From Sphingobium sp. OAS761 (GTDB taxonomy: Bacteria > Pseudomonadota > Alphaproteobacteria > Sphingomonadales > Sphingomonadaceae), in the NCBI RefSeq assembly GCF_024168485.1, contig NZ_JALJVY010000002.1, positions 124,001 through 188,000 on the forward strand: DNA of 64,000 bases. Direction: 5' to 3'. Position 1 is the stretch's first letter, and each line of letters opens with the position of its first letter. Below are positions 46,340 to 54,026 of the stretch, piece by piece. Both the position numbers and the translations under genes were made by a program. The notes under the pieces were generated by a model, which did not search any database, was not told the origin of the DNA, and saw only the letters and a list, made by a program, of their open reading frames with translations.

Positions 46340-47602
46340 ATGGGACGCGGATTGAGGAACGCCCTGGTCGCGATGCTGGCAATGCCGCTCGCGGCGTGCG
46401 CCACATCGGGTGCGCTGGACATTGCCTGCCGGGATTTCGACAATCCTGACCCGCAGCGCAGCCTGCGACAGAAGCTGCCGCCCAGCGCACTGGAACAGCA
46501 GATACAGAGCGGCGGAGCCGAAGCGGCTCCCGCCCGGGCGCCGCTGGATGCGGCACTGGAAGCCGCACTGATGCCGGCAGCAACCAGCGGCGCCGAAAGC
46601 ACACCGCGCAAACCGAGTTACCTGTTGCTGTCCGGGGGCGGTCAGTGGGGTGCCTTCGGCGCGCAATTTCTGGCGGAACAGCATCGCCAGGGAGCATTGC
46701 CGCCGTTCAAGATCATCACCGGGGTCAGCACCGGCGGCCTCCAGTCCCTGTTCCTGGGCGTCGGAACCGACGAGGCATTCGACCAGCTCGTTGCCGCTTA
46801 CAGTCCGTCCGGCGAGGCCGAAATCGTCGACCGTCATCCGCAATGGCAAGCGGCGATCCGCGGGGCGATCGCGGGCCTGAAACCACTCAAGCGCAGGATC
46901 GAGCAGCGCATCTGCGCCGATCCCTCGCGCCCCTGTTTCATCGATGCGCTGGCGCAGTCGGGAAAGCAGATACTGATAGGGTTCGTGGAGGCGGATTCAG
47001 GCAGCTTCTATTATGTCGACGCGGTCCGCATCGCCCGGTTGCCGGACCGACGGGAAGCCCGCGCGTGCCTCACCGCCGCCGCGCTGGCATCGGCGGCGAT
47101 GCCGGTCTTTTTCCAGCAAGTGCGTATCAACGGCGTCACCTATTATGACGGCGGCGTCCGCCAGTCCGTCTTCGAATCGCGTATTGCCGAGGGGATCGGC
47201 CGCGCCGAGCGCGCCGTGGCGCGCGATCGTGGCGGCATACCGGCAGGCCGTCTTTATGTCGTGCGCAACGGCCCCACGACCCTGGCATCCGATGCCAAGG
47301 CCAATGACGCGGCCGATGCCCTGACCAACGCGCTGCGTGCGGAGGCGATCATCGTCAACCAACTGGAGGTGGGATCGATCGCCGCCTTGCGGCTGGAACG
47401 GCCGAGCGAACCGATATCGCTGATCACCGCCCAGGGCTGGAACAACCATCCCGACCCCGCCGCACCCGGTCAATTTTGCCATAAAGCTAATCCGGACGCG
47501 ATGTTCGACCCCGGCTTCATGGCTTGCCTGCGCGATTTCGGAAAGAGCAAGGCCGCCCTTCCGGCCCCCTGGATCGCGCTGCGCCCCATCACCCAACGCT
47601 AG
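46340..47602 (+). CDS. Patatin-like phospholipase, lipoprotein
   Basis: 420 residues. The signal peptide ends in lipobox P-L-A-A-C (Cys20), so it is probably membrane-anchored in the periplasm. The catalytic dyad is Ser130 in G-V-S-T-G-G and Asp270 in Y-Y-D-G-G, with oxyanion loop L-S-G-G-G-Q-W-G. It would hydrolyse acyl esters of membrane lipids. About 60 residues between lipobox and catalytic domain look disordered (A-A-P-A-R-A-P-L-D). It lies 12 nt after the sandwich-protein gene. Confidence 0.9.
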   Translation: MGRGLRNALVAMLAMPLAACATSGALDIACRDFDNPDPQRSLRQKLPPSALEQQIQSGGAEAAPARAPLDAALEAALMPAATSGAESTPRKPSYLLLSGGGQWGAFGAQFLAEQHRQGALPPFKIITGVSTGGLQSLFLGVGTDEAFDQLVAAYSPSGEAEIVDRHPQWQAAIRGAIAGLKPLKRRIEQRICADPSRPCFIDALAQSGKQILIGFVEADSGSFYYVDAVRIARLPDRREARACLTAAALASAAMPVFFQQVRINGVTYYDGGVRQSVFESRIAEGIGRAERAVARDRGGIPAGRLYVVRNGPTTLASDAKANDAADALTNALRAEAIIVNQLEVGSIAALRLERPSEPISLITAQGWNNHPDPAAPGQFCHKANPDAMFDPGFMACLRDFGKSKAALPAPWIALRPITQR

Positions 47603-47650
47603 GACCGGCGCACCGCCGGACCGTTACGCCATCGGCAGGGAGGCCATGAC

Positions 47651-48766
47651 ATGAGCAGCAATATCGAAGAGCCGGTATCGACCGAGGATCGCGGCGAACA
47701 GTTGGAGGACGGTATCGGCATCGCCCTGTCGGGCGGCGGATACCGGGCGACCCTGTTCCATCTGGGCGGGCTTCTGCGCCTGTTCGAAGCCGGCCTGCTG
47801 ATGAAGGCCGCGCGCATCTCCAGCGTATCGGGCGGATCGATCACATCGGCCAAGGTCGCGCTCGAATGGCCGCGCCTGACGGATCGGGACGCCTTCATGA
47901 CCCATGTCGTTGCGCCGATCCGCAAGCTCACGGCGATCACCATCGACATCCCCTCCATCGTCGGCGGGCTGTTGCTGCCCGGCAGCGTGGCCGACAGGGT
48001 CGCGGAACAATATAGACGCCACCTCTTCGGCGACGCGACATTACAGGACCTGCCTGACGCGCCGCGCTTCGTGATCAACGCGACCAATGTCGAAACCGGA
48101 TCGCTATGGCGCTTTTCCAAACCCTATATGCGCGACTGGCGGGTCGGAACCGTGGAACGCCCAACCGTTCCCCTCGCCGAGGCGGTGACGGCCTCTTCGG
48201 CCTTCCCGCCCGTGCTTTCCCCCTATGTGCTGCGCGTCGGCGCCGATGATTTCACCCAGATCGAGCCCGGCGTGGATGAGCGCCTGCTGGAGGATGTCTC
48301 CCTTACCGACGGCGGCGTCTATGACAATCTCGGCCTGGAAACCGTGTACAAGCGCTATCGCACCTTGCTGGTGGCCGACGCCGGCGGCGCGCTGCAACCC
48401 GATCCGTCGCCGCCTGCCGACTGGGCACAACATGCCAAGCGTGTACTCGACATCATTCACGGCCAGGTATCCAGCGTACGCGTTCGCCAGTTGATCCAGG
48501 CGTTCGACCGTGGAGATAGAAAGGGAGCCTATTGGGGCATCAGAAGCGATATCGCCAACCTGGGCGCCACGTCTCCGCTTCCCGCGCCGCTGGAACGCAC
48601 ACGGCAGCTGGCGGCAACGCCGACGCGTCTGAAGCGCCTTTCGTCCGAACTTCAGGAGAGGCTGATCAATTGGGGCTATGCGGCGTGCGACGCTGCGGTT
48701 CGAGGCCATGTCCTGTCAGGCGGCACCCCAGCGGCTGCGTTCCCCTATCCCTCGTCGGGCGTATGA
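47651..48766 (+). CDS. Patatin-like phospholipase, cytosolic
   Basis: 371 residues, no signal peptide. The dyad is Ser60 in S-V-S-G-G-S and Asp220 in L-T-D-G-G-V-Y-D-N, with oxyanion loop L-S-G-G-G-Y-R-A. The arrangement is like the patatins that serve as lipase effectors in several antiphage systems. With the lipoprotein patatin next door, both faces of the inner membrane could be attacked; this is inference. Its 3' end overlaps bufC tail-to-tail by 22 bp. Confidence 0.92.
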   Translation: MSSNIEEPVSTEDRGEQLEDGIGIALSGGGYRATLFHLGGLLRLFEAGLLMKAARISSVSGGSITSAKVALEWPRLTDRDAFMTHVVAPIRKLTAITIDIPSIVGGLLLPGSVADRVAEQYRRHLFGDATLQDLPDAPRFVINATNVETGSLWRFSKPYMRDWRVGTVERPTVPLAEAVTASSAFPPVLSPYVLRVGADDFTQIEPGVDERLLEDVSLTDGGVYDNLGLETVYKRYRTLLVADAGGALQPDPSPPADWAQHAKRVLDIIHGQVSSVRVRQLIQAFDRGDRKGAYWGIRSDIANLGATSPLPAPLERTRQLAATPTRLKRLSSELQERLINWGYAACDAAVRGHVLSGGTPAAAFPYPSSGV

Positions 48767-49542
48767 GCCGGGCAACCGCCGGGACCGGAGGGTAGGGAAT
48801 GGCATAGCAGGCCTTCCTGCGCCCAACGCCCGAGCCATTCGCCCGCCTGCGCGACGCCGGCCGCTTCACCCAGGCGCCGCACAAGGCGCTCGCACAGCAT
48901 GGCGAAATCCAGTCCGCCAGCGCCCATCATCGCGAGCGCGCTCGCTTCGTCATCGTCGACCGGTCGGAAATGGCACAGCCATTCCTGTCGCCAGACCAAC
49001 AGTTGTCGCGGCTCCGCTCCCCAACTCCCGGCGGGCGGATCGGCTTCGTCATCCGCGAGCGCGCTCCAGATGTCGGGCGCATTCGACCGCAGCGACAGGA
49101 TGCTGGCGGCCGGGACCAGCGACAGCCGGGCGCCGTCCCAATCGATCATGCTCAGGTCCCCGACCGTGACGGGGCTGGAATCGGCGGCCGTAAAGACATC
49201 GGAGAGCGTCAGTTCCAGCCGCGCCAGTTCGGCGACCTCCATATCCCGGGGATAGTCGTCGGCCAGGCCGGCCGGAAAATCCCGCGCATAGGCATCCAGC
49301 GTCCAACTGGACGGCGGAACGCGGTCGACATGGCGCGCGGCGGCAGCATCGAACGCCGTTTCCCCCAGCCAGGCGCGGGTTATCGGAAAACTCTCGGCCA
49401 GGCAGGCCATCAACGCTCCCCTGTAATTGTTGCGGTAGACGGCCAGGCCGCGCCGGTCGGCCAGCGGCAGCATCGCGGCCGATTCCGACTCCTCGCCAGC
49501 GAGCCAGCTCAGGAAATCGCGCTGCATCCGCTTCAGGCGCAT
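48745..49542 (-). CDS. bufC: BufC/HvfC-type (DUF2063) bufferin maturation partner
   Basis: 265 residues. The N-terminal helical domain has Q-R-D-F-L-S-W-L, L-A-V-Y-R-N-N-Y-R-G-A-L and F-P-I-T-R-A-W-L-G-E, the signature of DUF2063. The C-terminal half (L-L-V-W-R-Q-E-W-L) is winged-helix-like. In bufferin operons this protein complexes with the MNIO enzyme and presents the precursor. It overlaps the bufB stop by 10 nt. Despite the historical DNA-binding label, a RiPP-recognition role fits the context. Confidence 0.88.
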   Translation of the reverse strand: MRLKRMQRDFLSWLAGEESESAAMLPLADRRGLAVYRNNYRGALMACLAESFPITRAWLGETAFDAAAARHVDRVPPSSWTLDAYARDFPAGLADDYPRDMEVAELARLELTLSDVFTAADSSPVTVGDLSMIDWDGARLSLVPAASILSLRSNAPDIWSALADDEADPPAGSWGAEPRQLLVWRQEWLCHFRPVDDDEASALAMMGAGGLDFAMLCERLVRRLGEAAGVAQAGEWLGRWAQEGLLCHSLPSGPGGCPAHTPDEG

Positions 49543-50375
49543 GGTACCGACCGTTCCGCCTCGACGCGCGCCGCAATGTCACGCGCCAAGTCCAATTCCG
49601 CCAGCAATATGTCCAGCGGCGGGATATTGTCGTCGCGCTCGATCATCACCGCCACATCCTGCACCTGACCGAGCAGGGCCTGCAAAAGCTGCCATACCGG
49701 CGCGGATACGGGCTGGTCATGCGTGTCGATCAACAGGTCGCGCCCAGCCATGTGCCCGGCGAGATGAACCTGCCGGACATGCGTCATGGGAATGCCGGCG
49801 AGATAATCGGCGCCCGAAAAGCCATGATTGATCGCACTGACATGGATATTGTTGACGTCGATCAGCAGCACGCATCCGGTGCGGCGGCACAGTGCCGCGA
49901 GAAATTCCCACTCCGTCATCCGGGACGTCGCGAAAGTGACGTAGCTGGAAGGGTTTTCGATCAGCAGCGTGCGGCCAAGCACTTCCTGGGCGCGATCGAC
50001 ATTGTCGCATATCAGGTCGAGCGCCTCGTCGTCATAAGGCATCGGCAGCAGGTCATGGGCATTATGCGCGCCCAGGCGGGTCCAGCACAGATGGTCGGAC
50101 AGAAGGAAAGGCTCGATCTCGTCCGCCAGCGCCTTCAGTCGGCGCAGATAGTCCTCGTCCAGCCCATCGGCCGACCCGACCGACATCGACACGCCATGCA
50201 TGGCCACCCGATAGTCGCGCCGCACCCGCCGCAGGATGTCGCGCGGCCGCCCTCCGGGAACCATGAAGTTCTCCGAAATCACTTCCACGAAATCGACGGC
50301 GACCGATCCGGCCAGGAAATCCCGATAATGCGGTTTGCGCAAACCCAGGCCAAAAAGATGGGCATGACGTGTCAT
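49533..50375 (-). CDS. bufB: BufB, MNIO-type (DUF692) multinuclear iron oxidase
   Basis: 280 residues from ATG 50375 (M-T-R-H-A-H-L-F-G-L-G-L-R). It is a TIM-barrel metalloenzyme with the MNIO ligand set: A-M-H-G-V, S-D-H-L, E-N-P-S-S-Y, D-V-N-N-I-H, H-L-A-G-H and D-T-H-D. Known relatives (MbnB, TglH, BufB) use two or three irons to convert Cys side chains of a peptide, for bufferins into thiooxazole groups. It sits between its precursor gene and bufC. Confidence 0.93.
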   Translation of the reverse strand: MTRHAHLFGLGLRKPHYRDFLAGSVAVDFVEVISENFMVPGGRPRDILRRVRRDYRVAMHGVSMSVGSADGLDEDYLRRLKALADEIEPFLLSDHLCWTRLGAHNAHDLLPMPYDDEALDLICDNVDRAQEVLGRTLLIENPSSYVTFATSRMTEWEFLAALCRRTGCVLLIDVNNIHVSAINHGFSGADYLAGIPMTHVRQVHLAGHMAGRDLLIDTHDQPVSAPVWQLLQALLGQVQDVAVMIERDDNIPPLDILLAELDLARDIAARVEAERSVPCA

Positions 50376-50449
50376 TGGATAAAGATCCTGATGCTGGGGG
50401 CAACGCGCTGGTCCGATCCGCGGGAACAAACCGGCGCGCTGCCTATCCG

Positions 50450-50719
50450 TCAGTTGGGGGCGGTCAGGCTGCCGCCCGCCTTGGCGCAGGCATTCTTGGT
50501 CAGGTCCTTAAATCCCTGGCCCTTGCAATCATTCTGGCCCTTGCAATCATGATTGCCCGACTTGCAGTCCGATTGGCCCTTGCATGCGTTGACGCCATAG
50601 CAGGCAACCTTTTCGGCGGCGGCATGTTTTGCGAAGACCGGCGTACTGGTCGCGGCGGACGTGACGGCGATCAGCGCGGCGGCGGCGGCAAAACCGGCAT
50701 GTTTGGTGAGGATGGTCAT
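50450..50719 (-). CDS. bufA: Bufferin-type metallophore precursor, CKGQ-repeat (BufA2-like)
   Basis: 89 residues from ATG 50719; the longer frame only adds the 5' leader. The signal peptide ends A-T-S-T-P-V-F-A, so the peptide goes to the periplasm. The core has Cys40, 46, 52, 59, 65 and 78 in a repeating C-K-G-Q-x-D-C pattern starting with C-Y-G-V-N-A-C. It lies 74 nt before bufB and 38 nt downstream of a SigF-type -10 element. Bufferins bind copper in the periplasm after Cys modification. The subfamily name is from memory. Confidence 0.88.
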   Translation of the reverse strand: MTILTKHAGFAAAAALIAVTSAATSTPVFAKHAAAEKVACYGVNACKGQSDCKSGNHDCKGQNDCKGQGFKDLTKNACAKAGGSLTAPN

Positions 50720-50756
50720 GATAGTCTCCAAATGAGGTGCCTTGTTGGCCTTCTGC

Positions 50757-50783
50757 ATTCGGATGGCGGCCTCAGCCGGTTAC
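50757..50783 (-). promoter_or_regulatory. SigF-type ECF promoter for bufA-bufB-bufC
   Basis: On the minus strand GTAACC (50783-50778), 16 bp, then CGAA (50761-50758). The same two blocks with the same 16-bp spacer occur before the sigma gene and the second bufferin gene. They match, as I recall it, the Caulobacter SigF consensus. The bufA start codon is about 38 nt beyond the -10 block. Confidence 0.8.
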
Positions 50784-50797
50784 ATCTCCATCGTGAT

Positions 50798-51439
50798 TTA
50801 CCAGCGCAGCAGCCTGGGTCCGAGCGCCGCGCCCGCCAAGGCCGCCAGCGCCATCCCCAGCGTGTACCAGGTGAGCACGAAGATCAGCGAGGTTTCGGGA
50901 CAATGAAGGCAATAGAGCGTCGCGGCCCATGCGCCCGCGGTCAGGCCGGCCGCCGCCCCGGCCGTCCGCAGCCGCGTCGGCGCAAGCCTGCGGAAAGACC
51001 ACAGCAATCCGCCGAAAATCGGCACCGACAGCAGGACGACATTGCGCGAGCAGACCTTCCAGCTGCCGCCGAGCCACATGGCCAGCCATTGCGACGACGG
51101 CGTCGATGCCAGCTCCAGCGTGCTCAGCAGAGCGAGGCACAGCACCGGCAGCAGCGCGATCCAGAGCCAGCCGAAAGATCCCGAATCCGGACGCGCCAGC
51201 TTGACGGTCGCCAAGCTCGCGCAGATCGCCAGGCTGCCGGTGTACAGCCATTTGATCCAGAAGATCGTACCCTGCATGGCAATCCACAGGTCGGGACGGA
51301 AGCCCAGGACCAGGCCGACGGCAGCCGCCGTCGCGACGGCCCCCATGATCAGGCCCATGGTCAGGCGCAAGGACAGGGCGCGCCGCCGGACAGGGCCGAC
51401 ATCATGCGCCAGGGCTTCGATCAGGTCTTCGCTTTTCAT
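50798..51439 (-). CDS. nrsF: Anti-sigma factor NrsF (DUF1109), six-helix membrane protein
   Basis: 213 residues with about six hydrophobic segments (L-T-M-G-L-I-M-G-A-V..., L-W-I-A-L-L-P-V-L-C..., through L-G-M-A-L-A-A-L). Conserved Cys130 (W-K-V-C-S-R-N) and Cys180 (L-H-C-P-E) match the paired Cys of NrsF, which bind metal and trigger sigma release; Cys177 is an additional residue. The start overlaps the sigma stop by 4 nt (ATGA). It holds the ECF sigma factor inactive at the membrane until metal stress. Confidence 0.92.
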   Translation of the reverse strand: MKSEDLIEALAHDVGPVRRRALSLRLTMGLIMGAVATAAAVGLVLGFRPDLWIAMQGTIFWIKWLYTGSLAICASLATVKLARPDSGSFGWLWIALLPVLCLALLSTLELASTPSSQWLAMWLGGSWKVCSRNVVLLSVPIFGGLLWSFRRLAPTRLRTAGAAAGLTAGAWAATLYCLHCPETSLIFVLTWYTLGMALAALAGAALGPRLLRW

Positions 51440-51975
51440 TTCAAACTGTCCTTGACCCGGTTCGCGAGCGCCTTGAGGCCACGGTGTACCGATATCTTGA
51501 TGTCGGATTCGCCCAGGGCAAAGCGCGCTGCCGCCTCCGTGACCGACAGCCCCTCGATCTTCGTGGCGCGGATCGCCGCGGCCTGCTTGGGCGGTATGGC
51601 GCGCAGCAGGCGGTCGACATCAGCACTGGCATCGCTCCGCTCGGCGAAGCCCTCCGTCACCAGGATCTCGTCCAGATCCTCTATGGAAAAGCTCCGTCCC
51701 CGCGTCCGGAAATGGTCGATCATCTTGTAGCGTGCTACCGCGAACAGCCAACTGGTGAAGGGGCGAGCGACGTCATAGGTGATGCGGCGCTGGTGCACCG
51801 CGATCAGCGTGTCCTGGACCAGATCCTCGATGTCGGCATCCTGGCCCGCCATGCGCCGGCGATAGAAGCCCCGCAACAGCGGAAGCAGGGCGCGCAGCAA
51901 CTGCGCATGGGCCGCCGCGTCGCCATCCAGCCCCTTTGTCATCAGCTGTTTCAGAAAATCTTCGCTCGGTCGCAT
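51436..51975 (-). CDS. sigF: ECF sigma factor, SigF type
   Basis: 179 residues from ATG 51975, preceded by GGGGTGAG. Region 2 has D-I-E-D-L-V-Q-D-T-L-I-A-V-H and F-T-S-W-L-F-A-V-A-R-Y-K. Region 4 has L-S-V-T-E-A-A-A-R-F...K-I-S-V-H-R-G-L, the helix-turn-helix for the -35 box. It is co-transcribed with nrsF. Its own promoter carries the same bipartite element as the two bufferin units, indicating autoregulation. Confidence 0.93.
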   Translation of the reverse strand: MRPSEDFLKQLMTKGLDGDAAAHAQLLRALLPLLRGFYRRRMAGQDADIEDLVQDTLIAVHQRRITYDVARPFTSWLFAVARYKMIDHFRTRGRSFSIEDLDEILVTEGFAERSDASADVDRLLRAIPPKQAAAIRATKIEGLSVTEAAARFALGESDIKISVHRGLKALANRVKDSLK

Positions 51976-51994
51976 AGGCTCACCCCAAGACCCC

Positions 51995-52021
51995 ATTCGA
52001 AGCAGCGGACCGGATGGTTAC
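51995..52021 (-). promoter_or_regulatory. SigF-type ECF promoter for sigF-nrsF
   Basis: On the minus strand GTAACC (52021-52016), 16 bp, CGAA (51999-51996). It is divergent from, and only about 34 bp from, the equivalent element for the plus-strand bufferin gene. This makes the intergenic region a back-to-back SigF promoter pair. Confidence 0.8.
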
Positions 52022-52054
52022 AGCATCCCTGTCGCGAGCGGAAAAATTTTTAGC

Positions 52055-52081
52055 GTAACCGGCTCCGGCTCCCGGCCGAAT
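52055..52081 (+). promoter_or_regulatory. SigF-type ECF promoter for the second bufferin unit
   Basis: GTAACC (52055-52060), 16 bp, CGAA (52077-52080) on the plus strand. The start codon at 52141 leaves an untranslated leader of roughly 50 nt. It is identical in both blocks and in spacing to the other two copies. Confidence 0.8.
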
Positions 52082-52140
52082 AGGGGACACGGGTGCCGAC
52101 GCAGCCCGCCCATCCACGCAACCCCGAAGAGGACATCCCT

Positions 52141-52404
52141 ATGAACGCCAGACACGCCGCCATGGCCGTTGCCGTCGCGCTTTCCACCGCCGCCGTCGCG
52201 CACGCCGCCGACACGCCCAAGACCGAAAAATGCTATGGCGTGGCCAAGGCAGGCAAGAATGATTGCAAGGCGGGCGCCGGAACGAGCTGCGCCGGAACGT
52301 CGAAGGTCGACTATCAAGGCGACGCCTGGAAGCTGGTGAAGGCCGGCACCTGCACCAGCATCAAGACCCCAAAGGGCTTCGGGTCCCTCACCCCGCGCAC
52401 CTGA
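52141..52404 (+). CDS. bufA: Bufferin-type metallophore precursor, DUF2282 (BufA1-like)
   Basis: 87 residues. The signal peptide M-N-A-R-H-A-A...A-V-A-H-A-A is cleaved near A-D-T. The core has Cys31, 42, 50 and 71 in [14 protein letters not shown] and [11 protein letters not shown], the standard DUF2282 pattern. It differs from the precursor at 50450 in Cys number and spacing. It is followed by a strong hairpin and bufD, but has no bufB-bufC of its own nearby, so it probably uses the set at 48.7-50.4 kb. Confidence 0.92.
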   Translation: MNARHAAMAVAVALSTAAVAHAADTPKTEKCYGVAKAGKNDCKAGAGTSCAGTSKVDYQGDAWKLVKAGTCTSIKTPKGFGSLTPRT

Positions 52405-52410
52405 AGCCCC

Positions 52411-52450
52411 CGGCCCGGCCGGACTTCCCACATCCCCGCCGGCCGGGCCG
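52411..52450 (+). terminator. 12-bp perfect hairpin between bufferin precursor and bufD
   Basis: CGGCCCGGCCGG (52411-52422) and CCGGCCGGGCCG (52439-52450) pair perfectly around a 16-nt loop. No T-run follows. It probably stabilises or partially terminates the precursor message so that the small peptide is made in excess over bufD. Confidence 0.7.
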
Positions 52451-52468
52451 ACCCGCATGGAGACGACC

Positions 52469-52912
52469 ATGTCCCGTATGATCCGCATCCTTACCACGAA
52501 CGACCCCTTTGGCCGGCGCACGGACGCACTGCTTCTCCTGCTCGGGCGTTTGTCGATCGCGCCCATCTTCTTCCTGTCCGGCCGCACCAAGGTGGAAGGA
52601 TGGTTCACCCTGACCGAAGGCACGGTCGACCTGTTCCGCACCGAATATGCCCTCCCGTTACTGCCACCGCTGGTGGCGGCGTGGGCGGCGGCGATAGCGG
52701 AACATCTGTTTTCCGCCATGCTCGTCGTCGGGCTTGGCACCCGTATAGCCGCGGCGGGCCTTCTGGGCATGACCGCCATCATTGAAATCTTCGTTTATCC
52801 CGATGCGTGGCCGACCCATCTGAGCTGGGCCGGACTGCTGATGCCGCTCTTGCTCCGCGGCGGCGGCCGCTGGTCGCTCGATGCGCATATCTCCCGTCGC
52901 ACACCGGCGTGA
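52469..52912 (+). CDS. bufD: DoxX-family membrane protein (BufD-like)
   Basis: 147 residues from ATG 52469, preceded by GGAGACGACC; ATG 52457 is the alternative. Four hydrophobic helices ([37 protein letters not shown], and M-P-L-L-L) and the L-G-R...F-L-S-G-x-x-K start are typical of DoxX. DoxX proteins are frequent partners in bufferin operons, where their role (redox or membrane anchoring) is unsettled. Confidence 0.85.
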   Translation: MSRMIRILTTNDPFGRRTDALLLLLGRLSIAPIFFLSGRTKVEGWFTLTEGTVDLFRTEYALPLLPPLVAAWAAAIAEHLFSAMLVVGLGTRIAAAGLLGMTAIIEIFVYPDAWPTHLSWAGLLMPLLLRGGGRWSLDAHISRRTPA

Positions 52913-52940
52913 CGACCGGGCGGCTCCGTAAGGCACCGGC

Positions 52941-53819
52941 TCAGTCGTCCATGTGTCCGGCGCGATCCGGTTCGCTCGGAAATGTCTGCGCCAGAAAATC
53001 GGCCATCGCGCCCATGAACGCATCATTGCGATCACCCACTACCATATGCCCGGCACCGGCAATCTCACGCACTTCCACCTGGGGAATTGTTGCGGCCAGT
53101 TCAGCGACCCCCGCATCGTCGACGATGTCGCTGTCCATGCCCCGGATGACAAGCGTGGGGATGCCGACATTGGGGGCGGCGGAAACGGCCGCCATGGTCC
53201 AGGGACGCCCTTCCGCGGGCTGGCGCAGGAAGGCCGGGTCCCAATGCCAGTGATAGCGGCCGTCGGATCGCTTCCGCAACACCTTGGCAAGGCCCTTCGT
53301 ACTCGCGGGCCTGCCGCGCGCAGGATTATAGGTCGCGATCGCGTCCGACGCCTGTTCCGGCGTCGCGAATCCGCCCTCATTCGCGGTCATGAAGGCCACG
53401 ATACGCCGTATGCCCGCCTCCACCGGACTGAGCGTGATGTCGACCAGCACCAGCGCGCGAACATTGGGAACCAGCCCCTGCCCGACTGCACAGAGCCCGG
53501 TCAATCCGCCCAGCGATGCTCCGACCAGGGCGACAGGGCCGTCCACGGTTGCGAGCACCGCCGCCAGGTCGTCGGCCAGATCCTCCAGACGATATCGGCC
53601 ATCGGGCGACCAGTCGCTTTCTCCATGACCTCGCGCATCGATGTTCATCACGCGATACCCGCGGGCAATCAGGTATGAAACGGCATCCGCCCATGAATGA
53701 CGCGTCTGCCCGCCACCGTGCAGAAGAACGATGGTCGGAGCTCCCGCCTGTCCTCCGACATCGATGGTCAGCGCAATGTCTTCAGCCACCGGCACCTGGA
53801 TGCTTTTGACCTTGTTCAT
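52941..53819 (-). CDS. Alpha/beta-hydrolase fold enzyme
   Basis: 292 residues from ATG 53819, cytosolic. It has oxyanion H-G-G-G, the nucleophile elbow G-A-S-L-G-G, the acid in I-R-G-M-D-S-D, and the catalytic His in G-A-G-H-M-V. R-G-H-G-E-S-D follows the second strand. It resembles epoxide-hydrolase/peroxidase-like esterases in general. The substrate is unknown. It stands alone, converging with bufD. Confidence 0.85.
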   Translation of the reverse strand: MNKVKSIQVPVAEDIALTIDVGGQAGAPTIVLLHGGGQTRHSWADAVSYLIARGYRVMNIDARGHGESDWSPDGRYRLEDLADDLAAVLATVDGPVALVGASLGGLTGLCAVGQGLVPNVRALVLVDITLSPVEAGIRRIVAFMTANEGGFATPEQASDAIATYNPARGRPASTKGLAKVLRKRSDGRYHWHWDPAFLRQPAEGRPWTMAAVSAAPNVGIPTLVIRGMDSDIVDDAGVAELAATIPQVEVREIAGAGHMVVGDRNDAFMGAMADFLAQTFPSEPDRAGHMDD

Positions 53820-54026
53820 GCGTCGTCGGGATCCTTGCTTTACGTCTGCACACTGCGTTTCGGCCATCGCCAAGCCCCGATCCGAGGCAGCGTTGCGCGT
53901 CGCTGGAAGCTCATTCTAGTGATGACAGGCGCTCTTGTGAACGGAATAACATACTGGAAAAAATGACTTCTCCGATCCACAAGCAAGGCGGTCACAACAG
54001 CGCGAAGCGCCCGAGCCGCGATGGAC

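Noticed and set aside
30788-48766. Prophage or integrative element
   Set aside because: No integrase, transposase, portal, capsid or attachment repeats were seen at either end, so mobility cannot be claimed from this window.
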